A stretch of 41,318 bases of DNA from Planctomycetota bacterium. GTDB lineage: Bacteria; Planctomycetota; Phycisphaerae; UBA1845. A program made the position numbers and the translations under genes. Positions 27,080 to 34,672 of the stretch are shown in pieces; within the stretch, counting starts at the first letter, position 1, and every line of letters starts with the position of its first letter. The stretch covers positions 1 to 41,318 of the forward strand of contig JAJRSR010000005.1 of the NCBI GenBank assembly GCA_024278695.1, read 5' to 3'. The notes under the pieces were generated by a model, which worked only from the letters and a program-made list of their open reading frames with translations, was not told the DNA's origin and searched no databases.

Positions 27080-27149
27080 CAACCTACCTTTGCTCAATCC
27101 CTTTCGATCCAACCACCGCACAGGTGCCCATTCTTCGCCACCGACCGGG

Positions 27150-27185
27150 TGCCCCATGCTTCGGGTACGCCCGAAGGGTGGGGCA
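27150..27185. repeat. Intergenic palindromic repeat, copy 3 (most perfect copy)
   Basis: Outer arms TGCCCCA/TGGGGCA and inner arms CTTCGGG/CCCGAAG are both perfect, with loop TACG and a two-base internal mismatch. It is in the spacer between the PspC gene and the second ESCRT-III-like gene. Confidence 0.88.
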
Positions 27186-27206
27186 CGGACCACTTTCCCT
27201 ACGAAA

Positions 27207-27809
27207 CTACTCAGCAGCCGCCCGCTTATCGCGAACGCCGCGATCGGCCTCCTCGAACGCCTCAGTCGAGTCCGTAATCACGCCCGCATCCATCTTGCCC
27301 CAGATGTCCATCACACCCTGACCCGCGGCACTCAAGCCCGCATCGCTCTCATCAGCGCCGGACCCGATCGCAAGAATGTCGTCAAGCCGCTCCTGATACA
27401 ATTCCGCACGCACCGAATCCGATTCGATCATCTTGCCGAGCCGCAGCATGTCCCCGGCGCTAATCAGCCCCAGCTTGCTACTGTTCCCCGCGCGGTCCGC
27501 GTTTTCACGAAGCATCCGAAGCCGCGACACCGTCATCGCCTCTTTGCTGCGAATGTTGAGCTGGCGACCCAGCATCAACTGCTCCGTCGTACGCAGCTCA
27601 AACTCTTGCGCCAAAATGCGCCGCACCTCCGGCGTTTTTTCCTGAGCGCCGCGGTCAAAAAGCTGCTGCTTCTCATTGGCCAACTTCTGCACTTTCTTGA
27701 GAAGCTGCGTACGGTCCTTCTCCAGCAGCAATTCCTGCCGACGCAACTCCGCCCGTGTCATCTGCGACACGGATTTCTTTCGTTTCGTCAGCCACTCAAA
27801 AAAAGCCAT
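27207..27809 (-). CDS. Second ESCRT-III-like coiled-coil protein
   Basis: A 200-residue protein starting MAFFEWLTKRKK, an aromatic N-terminus followed by basic residues, as expected for a membrane-inserting end. A long basic helix spans about residues 17-100. It contains LFDRG, then RRILAQEFELR (63-73), and MLGRQL at 79-84. The wH-fused neighbour has the same order, LFEQG, RRIAAQLNQVR and MLNQQI, so the two are paralogues. After residue 110 come shorter helices (AGDMLRLGKMIESDS, AELYQERLDDILA) and an acidic Ala-rich tail. No enzyme motif, signal peptide or zinc site is visible. The ATG at 27809 has GAGG 11 bases upstream. It is placed in the ESCRT-like operon as a filament candidate by inference. 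Confidence 0.68.
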   Translation of the reverse strand: MAFFEWLTKRKKSVSQMTRAELRRQELLLEKDRTQLLKKVQKLANEKQQLFDRGAQEKTPEVRRILAQEFELRTTEQLMLGRQLNIRSKEAMTVSRLRMLRENADRAGNSSKLGLISAGDMLRLGKMIESDSVRAELYQERLDDILAIGSGADESDAGLSAAGQGVMDIWGKMDAGVITDSTEAFEEADRGVRDKRAAAE

Positions 27810-27883
27810 AGACCCACTACCTCACTCTTCTCAATATCCGAAAACGCCCGACCACTTCGCGTCACGATCGACGCCATGCTAAC

Positions 27884-29344
27884 TCAAGACGCTTCGGCAT
27901 CTTTCTGTTTATCCGGCTCCGCCGGCGCTACCGGCGGCGGCTGAACCACCTCCGGGCTATCCGTCGTCACGGCGTCGGCCACAGTCTGCGACGGTGTTGC
28001 TGCGGACGGCTGCGCAGCATTCGGCTCCGGCGGCTCCGGCACGTCCTCAAACTCGCGAAGGATCGCCAGCTCCTCATCGCTCGTGAGCGACGATTCCATT
28101 TCCGTCTCAAGCGTGGCCACCATATCCACGTCCGCCTTGAGGCTTTCCAGCATCTCCTCCGCCTTGACCGCGTTCTCCGTCAACTCCGCCGTGTCCGGGA
28201 GCTTGGCCATCGTGCCCTGCTGGATCAACGTCAAGTTATGGATGTCCGTGCTGAGCACGTTGATCTGCTGATTGAGCATGGCCGCAACGGTGTTCTGCCG
28301 CGCCACGTCCTTACGCACCTGGTTGAGCTGCGCCGCGATCCGCCGCTTGGGTACGGAAGAGGTCGCCTTCTTGCCCTGCTCGAAGAGTGCCGCCTCCTTC
28401 TCCTCAAATTTGCCGATGTCTTCGTAGATGCGATCTCGACGCTGGCTCAACGCCGCACGGCGCTCGGCAAGCAAGTTGATCTTCGCAACCTCATCGCCCT
28501 CACCGGATAACATCTGACGGATGCGGTCGATCATATTCATGGAACGTCTCTCCTCGGTCGTCGTCATCGCGCCGCGAAACAGCAAGGTCTCACCGTGCGT
28601 CTTCGCCAGCCTTAGCTCGGGCTCGGCATCTGCGACCGCCTCAAAACCCTGCCGCACGACATCTTCCGGCAGACCGGACTTCCGAGCAACCGCCGAGACC
28701 GACAAACCGCCCGTGAGCAGGTCCGCGCTGCTTTCTTCGATATACTTCTGCACGCGGGCCACCTTTTGCTCGGCATTTTCCGGGTCAAAGATCTTCAAAA
28801 CTCTCGGGTCCGCACCCTCACCGGCCTGCGAGACGCGCCAACCCCCCACGCCGTACGGCTCCACCAGCACGACCGTCACATTCGCCATCTCGATACGCCC
28901 CTCGCGGGCGTCATCCGTAAACCCGCTGGGACTGCACACACCAATAATCTGCGGCGTCTTCGCGTCACCCACCAACTGCCGAACGTGATCGACCAGCTCA
29001 CCCAGACCAACCGGCGGTGCGGGTTCCGTCGAGGACTTCGCATAGTGGCTCAACGGCGACAACACCGACGCGATCGCCACACCCGTGCGGCGCTTCCAAA
29101 ACAACAACCGCCGTTCAAACCCGGTGAGGCGCAGCCGACGGTTAGCCGGCAGCGTCTTGAGCAACTCACGGTCCGGACGGCGGTTGGAAGCCAGCAGCGC
29201 GCGCGGCCGATCGCAATCATCCACACGCACAGTCTGCCACGTCGAACCGCGAAAATGCGTCCCCTTGGCCGCCTCGAAATTCGTCTCTAACGCAGAGAGA
29301 AATTCGGTCTCATATTGAAACGCCTTTTCGGCACTTACGGTCAT
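27884..29344 (-). CDS. Winged-helix plus ESCRT-III-like protein with a proline-rich tail
   Basis: A 486-residue protein. Residues about 30-200 form an unrecognised alpha/beta domain (IIGVCSPSGFTDDAR, then VTVVLVEPYGVGGW). Residues about 205-257 look like a winged helix (LLTGGLSVSAVARKSGLPED and TLLFRG). From about 268 to 435 comes an ESCRT-III-like core: MNMIDRIRQMLSG, a long helix with KFEEKEAALFEQGKK, RRIAAQLNQVR, MLNQQI (356-361), then a segment ending ELAILREFEDVPEPP. The tail is Pro-rich; VPEPPEP resembles MIM2-type MIT-binding sequences. A winged helix next to an ESCRT-III core recalls the domain vocabulary of archaeal and eukaryotic ESCRT systems. The N-terminal domain is not identified. 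Twenty bases separate it from the upstream zinc-ribbon gene. Confidence 0.7.
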   Translation of the reverse strand: MTVSAEKAFQYETEFLSALETNFEAAKGTHFRGSTWQTVRVDDCDRPRALLASNRRPDRELLKTLPANRRLRLTGFERRLLFWKRRTGVAIASVLSPLSHYAKSSTEPAPPVGLGELVDHVRQLVGDAKTPQIIGVCSPSGFTDDAREGRIEMANVTVVLVEPYGVGGWRVSQAGEGADPRVLKIFDPENAEQKVARVQKYIEESSADLLTGGLSVSAVARKSGLPEDVVRQGFEAVADAEPELRLAKTHGETLLFRGAMTTTEERRSMNMIDRIRQMLSGEGDEVAKINLLAERRAALSQRRDRIYEDIGKFEEKEAALFEQGKKATSSVPKRRIAAQLNQVRKDVARQNTVAAMLNQQINVLSTDIHNLTLIQQGTMAKLPDTAELTENAVKAEEMLESLKADVDMVATLETEMESSLTSDEELAILREFEDVPEPPEPNAAQPSAATPSQTVADAVTTDSPEVVQPPPVAPAEPDKQKDAEAS

Positions 29345-29364
29345 CGTCTGATACGACCTTTCCT

Positions 29365-29652
29365 CTAGTCAACGTCGATCAACTTCTCACCACATTGGCT
29401 GCAATAGCTCGCGGGTCGGTGCTCTACGTGTCGGCACCGCCGGCTCGGGCATACGCGGGGCGTCCTTTCGCCCATCGGCGTCGCCGCTGGCACCGCCTCC
29501 GCGCTCCGCCGTTTCATGCCGCGCGGCATGAGCACCCGCAGGACACTTTTACGCGTCGAGGCCAATGCTTGGCACACGACATAGATAATCCCAAAGAAAA
29601 ACGCGGCCACACCAACGACGAACAGACACAAGATGATCAGAATGTTTGACAT
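29365..29652 (-). CDS. Small single-helix membrane protein with a C-terminal zinc ribbon
   Basis: A 95-residue protein with a 28-residue hydrophobic N-terminal helix (ILIILCLFVVGVAAFFFGII...), a basic stretch (RGMKRRSAE) placing the rest in the cytoplasm, and a C-terminal zinc-ribbon: Cys68 and Cys73, then Cys84 and Cys87 in YCSQCGEKL. The final Cys-x-x-Cys-Gly-x-x-Leu motif matches the ribbons on the adjacent kinase. It may tether a complex to the membrane. The gene lies 25 bases after the kinase gene and 20 bases before the winged-helix ESCRT-III-like gene, so co-transcription is likely. It is not a named family that I recognise. Confidence 0.75.
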   Translation of the reverse strand: MSNILIILCLFVVGVAAFFFGIIYVVCQALASTRKSVLRVLMPRGMKRRSAEAVPAATPMGERTPRVCPSRRCRHVEHRPASYCSQCGEKLIDVD

Positions 29653-29677
29653 TCACGCCGCTATGAACCCACAATAA

Positions 29678-30721
29678 TCACGACATCACCGTCAAGCTCT
29701 TACCGCACTTGATACAATAACGATCGCCAAGCTGTACGAAATCGCCGCAATGCCGGCACTTCGGTGCCTGCGCCACCAACTGATGCCCGCAGCCGATGCA
29801 AAAATTATCCACCCGCGACACAACCGCCCGACACGCCGGGCATGTCACGCCCGCCGCATCAGCCCGAACCGCGCCGACTGGCAGCGGTGGTGGGTCCACG
29901 ACAGCACCATCCCGATGCAGCGACGCCAGCATTTCCTGCGCCGAGGCGTACCGCCGATCACGCCGGGCATAGCATCCCTGAAACACCTCATCCAAGTGCG
30001 GCGGCGCATCCACCCGCAACGCGGTCGGCACCTCACTCCCGTGCGGACGCTTGCCCGTTAGCATTTCAAACAGCACAATCCCGCACGCGTACAAATCAGA
30101 TGACGCATCGACGTCGGCCCCCTCCTTGTGCTCCGGGGCCATGTACGCCAGCGTACCCGCGATGCGATGTTCCGCATCACCTTCCAAACTCCCGCTCTGC
30201 ATGATGGACTCGGTCGTCGCGCGTCCGACCTTACCCAGCCCGAAGTCCGTCACCCGGACCGCTTGTTCCGTGATCGACGCCAGTTCCGCCAACGGGTGCG
30301 CCAGTAAGATGTTCGCGGGCTTAATGTCTCGATGAATCAGACCCTGCTCGTGTGACGCGGCCAACGCACCGAGCACGCCACGCATCACCGCGACGGCCGC
30401 CGATATCGGAAACGAGTCCGCATAGTGATCGATCGCCTCGCGAAGCGACGGGCCTTCCACGCACTCCATCACCATGTACGGCGGCTCACCGTAGGGATCG
30501 AGATCAATCACCCGAACGATGTTCGGATGCTTCAGCCCATGAACTACGACGCCTTCACGCTGCAAGTGACGCACATACTGCGAATCCATCGGCACCTTAA
30601 TCGCGACGATATCGCCCAGCACATGGTGGCGCGCACGCCACACCTCCGCGAAGCTGCCCGTACCCAGGCAGCGATCGAGCAGGTAATTGTTGATTCGGTC
30701 GCCTTGTTTAAGCATCGACAT
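29678..30721 (-). CDS. Ser/Thr protein kinase with two C-terminal zinc ribbons
   Basis: A 347-residue protein from the ATG at 30721; an ATG at 30715 and the longer frame to 30766 are alternatives. The kinase is complete: Gly-rich loop GTGSFAEV (20-27), Lys42 in AIKV, HRDIKPAN (130-137), DFG (159-161) and MAPE (194-197), so it should be active. There is no membrane helix. After residue 285 two zinc ribbons follow: Cys294/297 with Cys308/311, and Cys322/325 with Cys336/339. Hanks-type kinases with sensory tails are common in planctomycetes. Its position two genes upstream of the winged-helix ESCRT-III-like gene suggests it phosphorylates operon products, but no target is shown by sequence. Confidence 0.9.
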   Translation of the reverse strand: MSMLKQGDRINNYLLDRCLGTGSFAEVWRARHHVLGDIVAIKVPMDSQYVRHLQREGVVVHGLKHPNIVRVIDLDPYGEPPYMVMECVEGPSLREAIDHYADSFPISAAVAVMRGVLGALAASHEQGLIHRDIKPANILLAHPLAELASITEQAVRVTDFGLGKVGRATTESIMQSGSLEGDAEHRIAGTLAYMAPEHKEGADVDASSDLYACGIVLFEMLTGKRPHGSEVPTALRVDAPPHLDEVFQGCYARRDRRYASAQEMLASLHRDGAVVDPPPLPVGAVRADAAGVTCPACRAVVSRVDNFCIGCGHQLVAQAPKCRHCGDFVQLGDRYCIKCGKSLTVMS

Positions 30722-30775
30722 TCCAAAACTCTTTGGCGGCACCGCCCGTGGCCGAACGTTGTCCAAAACCTTAGG

Positions 30776-31180
30776 CTAGAAATCCTCCGCACGTTCCGCC
30801 AGGTATTCGCACACCTTGAAATTATAGACGGCGGCCGACAGGAATCCAAGAAACAACACCATCCACGTCAGCGTGCCCAGCCCGCCGACACCGCCGATCA
30901 AGAAAACCGCGAGCAACACGTCCGCCACCACATACCCGCCCAGCATCATCGCGGCCGCCCCGTTGGAATCCTTCGCCATGACCCAAGTCGTCACGAAAAA
31001 GGTCGCCCACGGAAGCATGGCCACCACACCGAGCCAAACTGTTGCATATTTGACCGCATGCCAAACCGTCCGCAAATCATCCGGATTCCGGTAGCACCAG
31101 TACCCACCGCCCAACAGCGCCGCAACGAGAATCGCCGTGACCACCTTACCACCGATGTAACCTCCGGCCGTCGTCAACAT
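30776..31180 (-). CDS. Small multi-pass membrane protein, first gene of the ESCRT-like operon
   Basis: A 134-residue protein with four hydrophobic segments (about residues 12-28, 43-66, 77-96 and 99-117) and a short charged C-terminus (CEYLAERAEDF). It has no recognised domain. The ATG at 31180 has GAGAG about eight bases upstream. Fifty-four bases separate it from the kinase gene. As the first gene of the run it may supply a membrane anchor for the system, though this is only inferred from position. Confidence 0.62.
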   Translation of the reverse strand: MLTTAGGYIGGKVVTAILVAALLGGGYWCYRNPDDLRTVWHAVKYATVWLGVVAMLPWATFFVTTWVMAKDSNGAAAMMLGGYVVADVLLAVFLIGGVGGLGTLTWMVLFLGFLSAAVYNFKVCEYLAERAEDF

Positions 31181-31293
31181 ATCAAGCTCTCACCAACTCG
31201 AACCCTGGGCGGGCACCCCAGCCGATACCAACCGGACCGCCACCTGTAGTAATCTACCCGCGAACCACCCGTCGGGCGATGATAAACCGCTCC

Positions 31294-31310
31294 CACGATT
31301 GTAATTCGTG
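31294..31310. promoter_or_regulatory. Inverted repeat upstream of the ESCRT-like operon, possible operator
   Basis: CACGA, seven bases, TCGTG. It lies 114 bases upstream of the first ATG of the operon (31180) and just past the end of the diguanylate cyclase gene. It is short and could be coincidental, or an RNA hairpin. A TACAAT hexamer overlaps it on the minus strand, without a good upstream -35 element. Confidence 0.22.
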
Positions 31311-31351
31311 ACTTTTATCGTTTTATCTGTACGAAATCGCCACGAAATGGC

Positions 31352-32677
31352 TTAGCTGGCGGATGTGCTCGTGGATTCGTTCGCGACGACAATCCGGTTT
31401 TTCCCGGCTGCCTTCGCTTGGTACAAGGCGCGGTCGGCCGCCCGCATCAGTGCGTCGGCCGAATCCACATCGACGGCGTGCAAGCTGGCGAGCCCGACAC
31501 TCATCCCCACCTTGACGCCGGGATACCCTTCCTGAAGGTCAACCGCGAACTGCTCGACGATTCGCTCGGCGAGTACGGCAGCACGGTCTCCATCGGTCTG
31601 AGGCAGGAGGACGATAAACTCATCACCGCCATACCTTGCGGCCACATCGGCGGTCCTTAATTGAGCCTTGATCGTCTGAGCCACGAGGATCAACAATTCA
31701 TCACCAACCTGATGCCCAAACTCATCATTGGCCGACTTGAACTCGTCGAGATCAATCATGATGCACGACAAATCAGACTGGTAACGATTGGCCTCGGCAA
31801 AGGAACGCTCCACGACCTCGCTAAAATGCCGTCGATTGTAAAGCCCCGTCAGCGGCTCACGAGACGCCAACTCTCGAAGCTGATGCGTACGAAAGGCCAC
31901 ACGATCTTCCAGTTCCGCGTTGAGACGTACCAGCCGATCGTGCGTCTGCTGGTGCTGATCGGCCATGTAGTTAAACGCATTCGACAACCGACCGATCTCA
32001 TCGCTCCGCCTGACGGGCGCACGAACGTCGAGCCCACCCCGTGAAAAACGCCGCATCAAATCCGCAAGACCATCCAACGGGCTGATAATCTGCCGGATTA
32101 GCAAAAAACCAAGCGGTATCGCAAGAACCATCGCTACGAGTCCCACGCCCACGAGAATATCAAGACGGCTCGACAACGACTGATTCCAGACGTCGCCGAT
32201 CACACCCGTGCGAACGTAACCCAAAAGCTCCATGTCACCGTCGTCGGACCGATGCGTGACCGGATAGGTAACGTCCAGGAGGACGCGACTCGCATCAACC
32301 GCGGTGACATAGGCCGGTCGCCCGGGAACCGGAAGCCGACCCTCAGCCGGCAAGTTCAACACCGACGACACTTTACCTTTCCCGTTCGACGCCTGAGCCA
32401 CACGCCGACCGCCAGGGTCGGTAATCACCACATACTGCAACGGCGAACCGTTTGCAGCGGCGTCCACCAAATCCTCCAGCGCGGGTAAATCGTCCTCCAA
32501 CATCGACCGTTCGACAGACTTGGCCAGTAGACTCGCAGCGTTAATCAGTTGAACGTCCTGCTCGTTCCTGGAGGCTTTTCGCGTGGTATCAAGCAGGTAG
32601 GTGGCAACACCGCCTGTCACACACAGCGTCATCCCCACAACGAGCAGCGTGGCCTTGACCTGCAAGCTGCACAACAT
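31352..32677 (-). CDS. Membrane diguanylate cyclase with HAMP and GGDEF domains
   Basis: About 441 residues from the ATG at 32677; the frame is open to 32788 with GTG alternatives, including one at 32728. A first membrane helix (VKATLLVVGMTLCVTGGVA) is followed by an extracytoplasmic sensing region of about 140 residues and a second helix (LVGVGLVAMVLAIPLGFLL). A HAMP domain comes next (SPLDGLADLMRRFSRGGLD), then a coiled coil and GGDEF. The active site RYGGDEFIV is intact and an RTAD inhibitory site lies five residues before it, so c-di-GMP synthesis with product inhibition is expected. It is transcribed toward the ESCRT-like operon but separated from it by 171 bases, so membership is not assumed. 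Confidence 0.93.
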   Translation of the reverse strand: MLCSLQVKATLLVVGMTLCVTGGVATYLLDTTRKASRNEQDVQLINAASLLAKSVERSMLEDDLPALEDLVDAAANGSPLQYVVITDPGGRRVAQASNGKGKVSSVLNLPAEGRLPVPGRPAYVTAVDASRVLLDVTYPVTHRSDDGDMELLGYVRTGVIGDVWNQSLSSRLDILVGVGLVAMVLAIPLGFLLIRQIISPLDGLADLMRRFSRGGLDVRAPVRRSDEIGRLSNAFNYMADQHQQTHDRLVRLNAELEDRVAFRTHQLRELASREPLTGLYNRRHFSEVVERSFAEANRYQSDLSCIMIDLDEFKSANDEFGHQVGDELLILVAQTIKAQLRTADVAARYGGDEFIVLLPQTDGDRAAVLAERIVEQFAVDLQEGYPGVKVGMSVGLASLHAVDVDSADALMRAADRALYQAKAAGKNRIVVANESTSTSAS

Positions 32678-33098
32678 GGTGATCACCGCGCGCCGACGCC
32701 GGTAACGTTCCCAAGAATTCGTTTTCACCGAATCACCCAAACCGCCCCCAGTTCCTCTCAGGTCCAGTGCGCGCCATGCCAGAAACACGACGCACCTAGT
32801 ACTGTCTCCAATAAGGTCGTTCAGCTTCTTACCCCCTCCCTTGGCAAGGGAAAAAGAAAGAGCGTCAATCTTGTTGATAACGGCACTAGCTGAGAGAATA
32901 TCGACGGCTGGCTGATGCGACTCAATAAGCCGCTATCGGACGAAAATTACAGACAGGGGAAACAATGAGGCCCAGAAGCCAAACCAACCCCGCGCATAGA
33001 CCGATAACCCAGGCGTTGGTCCTGCCGGCCATGGAGTAAGATGTGAAACGAGATGCGGCTAGCGCCAGTGGAGCCGAACGAGCGTCGTCACCGAGCGG
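32678..33098. other. Non-coding spacer (421 bases) with a possible cyclase N-terminal extension
   Basis: Up to base 32788 this could be the cyclase N-terminus if an upstream GTG is used. The rest shows no plausible gene. A small palindrome CCCTTGGCAAGGG lies near 32839, with no T-run in a useful position, so I do not call it a terminator. Confidence 0.45.
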
Positions 33099-34109
33099 CT
33101 ATTCGGAAGCGTGAGCCGGAGCGTTGTCGGCCGCCTGATGGGCTCGCTGGCGCAGCATATCCAGCGCTTCGCGAACTTCGGTGGCCATGCGCGTATTCGG
33201 AAAATCACGAATGATTTCCAACCCAACCGTCAAGGCATCCTGCCAACGACGCTCGGTAACTGCAAAACGGAATTGAATGCCAAGCTGCAACAGCTTTTCC
33301 TTGAACACCGTACGCGCGGTATTCTGAAGCTCCTCTGCCTCAGCGGGCGAAAGGTATTGGTCCAACTCTTTCAACACGTCAATCGCGAGATCCGTATCGG
33401 TTCGGCGTACCGCGTCATCCCACGCGAGCTTGAGCTCCTGCTTGTGCTGCTCCTGCAAAGCGTTCATACGGTCCTGAAGATTCTGCACGCGTGAATCACC
33501 GGGCAAAGCCGTGAGCAAACGGTCGATCTCTGCCTGAGCCCGAGCCCAGTCGTGCGACTCGAAATGACTATCAATCATCTCAATCGCTTCAGTCAAGCGG
33601 GCCTGGATACGCGCCTCGCGCGCATCGTCAATTTCCTCACGAATGCCCGCGCCTTCTTCATTGAAGCCGAACCGCCGCTCCATCTCATCAACCAAGTTCA
33701 GGGCAGCATCCCAACGCTCGCCACGGACATTGTTCCGGATCGTATCGCGTAACGCGTCGAGTTCCTCATCCCGCCGGGCCAAAGACTTGGCAGCGTCTGA
33801 AATCCGAGTGTTTTGCGCGATCGCCTCGAGCGCTTTGTGCTGGGCCGTGAGCACACCCTGCAAATCGCGTATCTCGCCAAGCTGCCGGTTGACGGTAGAT
33901 TCCACCTTCAACAACAGCGGCACGAAAGTCAGCACCACCACAGCGGCAAACGCCAAGAAGCCGCCGGCCACGATCATCCAGGTACCACCCGAATCACCGT
34001 ATCCGGAAAGCCCAAGCACCACGAGCGCCAACGAACCCAGCATGGCCAACACACACGCCGCGTTCTGAAGCCAACGCACTCTAGAGAATCTTGTTATAGG
34101 CTCCGCCAT
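33099..34109 (-). CDS. Membrane-anchored helical-repeat protein of unknown function
   Basis: A 336-residue protein. Two membrane helices lie at about residues 17-35 and 45-66, then a charged coiled coil (about 67-130), then helical repeats of a TPR-like kind (RWDAALNLVDEMERRFG, DWARAQAEIDRLLTALPGDSR and RRWQDALTVGLEIIRDFPNTR). The last third repeats the W-x-x-A-L pattern with a short Ala-rich tail. No catalytic motif is seen. Such proteins may be planctomycete envelope scaffolds. The ATG at 34109 follows a GGATGG sequence. Adjacent to the small membrane protein upstream, with an 88-base gap. Confidence 0.72.
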   Translation of the reverse strand: MAEPITRFSRVRWLQNAACVLAMLGSLALVVLGLSGYGDSGGTWMIVAGGFLAFAAVVVLTFVPLLLKVESTVNRQLGEIRDLQGVLTAQHKALEAIAQNTRISDAAKSLARRDEELDALRDTIRNNVRGERWDAALNLVDEMERRFGFNEEGAGIREEIDDAREARIQARLTEAIEMIDSHFESHDWARAQAEIDRLLTALPGDSRVQNLQDRMNALQEQHKQELKLAWDDAVRRTDTDLAIDVLKELDQYLSPAEAEELQNTARTVFKEKLLQLGIQFRFAVTERRWQDALTVGLEIIRDFPNTRMATEVREALDMLRQRAHQAADNAPAHASE

Positions 34110-34197
34110 GACTGACCATCCATTTGATGCGAAACTCCCAGGACCGCCGCAGCAATCCGACCGATCACACTACCCAACAGTCTAACCGGATTCCGGG

Positions 34198-34434
34198 TCA
34201 GTTTCGAACCACAAATTCGCGACCACCCGCACCGGAGCCCACCGCCTGAATCACAACTGGCTCCTCAGACTCGGAAGCCTCACGTAACAACCGATCACGC
34301 TCTTTCCTGGCCTTAGCGTTCTTCGCCGAAAGACCCTGCTCCGTTCGTTCGACCTCGTAAGCGACGATCCGCAAGAAGGACAACGCGCCCAAGCCACAAA
34401 CGCCACCCCAACCTGCCACTTTCCAGCTACCCAT
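34198..34434 (-). CDS. Small putative membrane protein
   Basis: A 78-residue frame from the ATG at 34434, preceded by GGGGCG. One hydrophobic stretch is at the N-terminus (VAGWGGVCGLGALSFLRIVAY), then a charged helix rich in Lys, Arg and Glu (KNAKARKERDRLLREASESEE) and a short C-terminus. No family is recognised. Composition and ribosome site make it likely but not certain that it is expressed. Confidence 0.45.
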   Translation of the reverse strand: MGSWKVAGWGGVCGLGALSFLRIVAYEVERTEQGLSAKNAKARKERDRLLREASESEEPVVIQAVGSGAGGREFVVRN

Positions 34435-34640
34435 GATACGCCCCAATCAAGTGTCCCAGAGCCTTATCGGCATAATTATGGGTCACGGCAACCCCACTAG
34501 CTGGAATCTCAATCATGGAAGATTATCGGACTATGGCTGCCTCAATGCAACGCAGCTTGAAGTACTAGCGAAATTTGGGCGATCTTGGAACAATGGGCGA
34601 TCAGGTGGCGGAGCGATCCCAAGCCGTGGCCACACCATCT

Positions 34641-34672
34641 CAGCGTATGACTACATCCCAGCGCATGACTAC
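34641..34672. repeat. Short tandem repeat at the ilvE stop
   Basis: Two copies of a 14-base unit, CAGCGTATGACTAC and CAGCGCATGACTAC, start 18 bases apart. The second contains the ilvE stop codon. One mismatch; probably a recent local duplication. Confidence 0.7.

Noticed and set aside
26020-27809. Direct assignment of the coiled-coil proteins as PspA/Vipp1
   Set aside because: The characteristic PspA N-terminus with its EDPEK-like motif is absent; the layout fits CHMP/Snf7 better, though the superfamily is the same.
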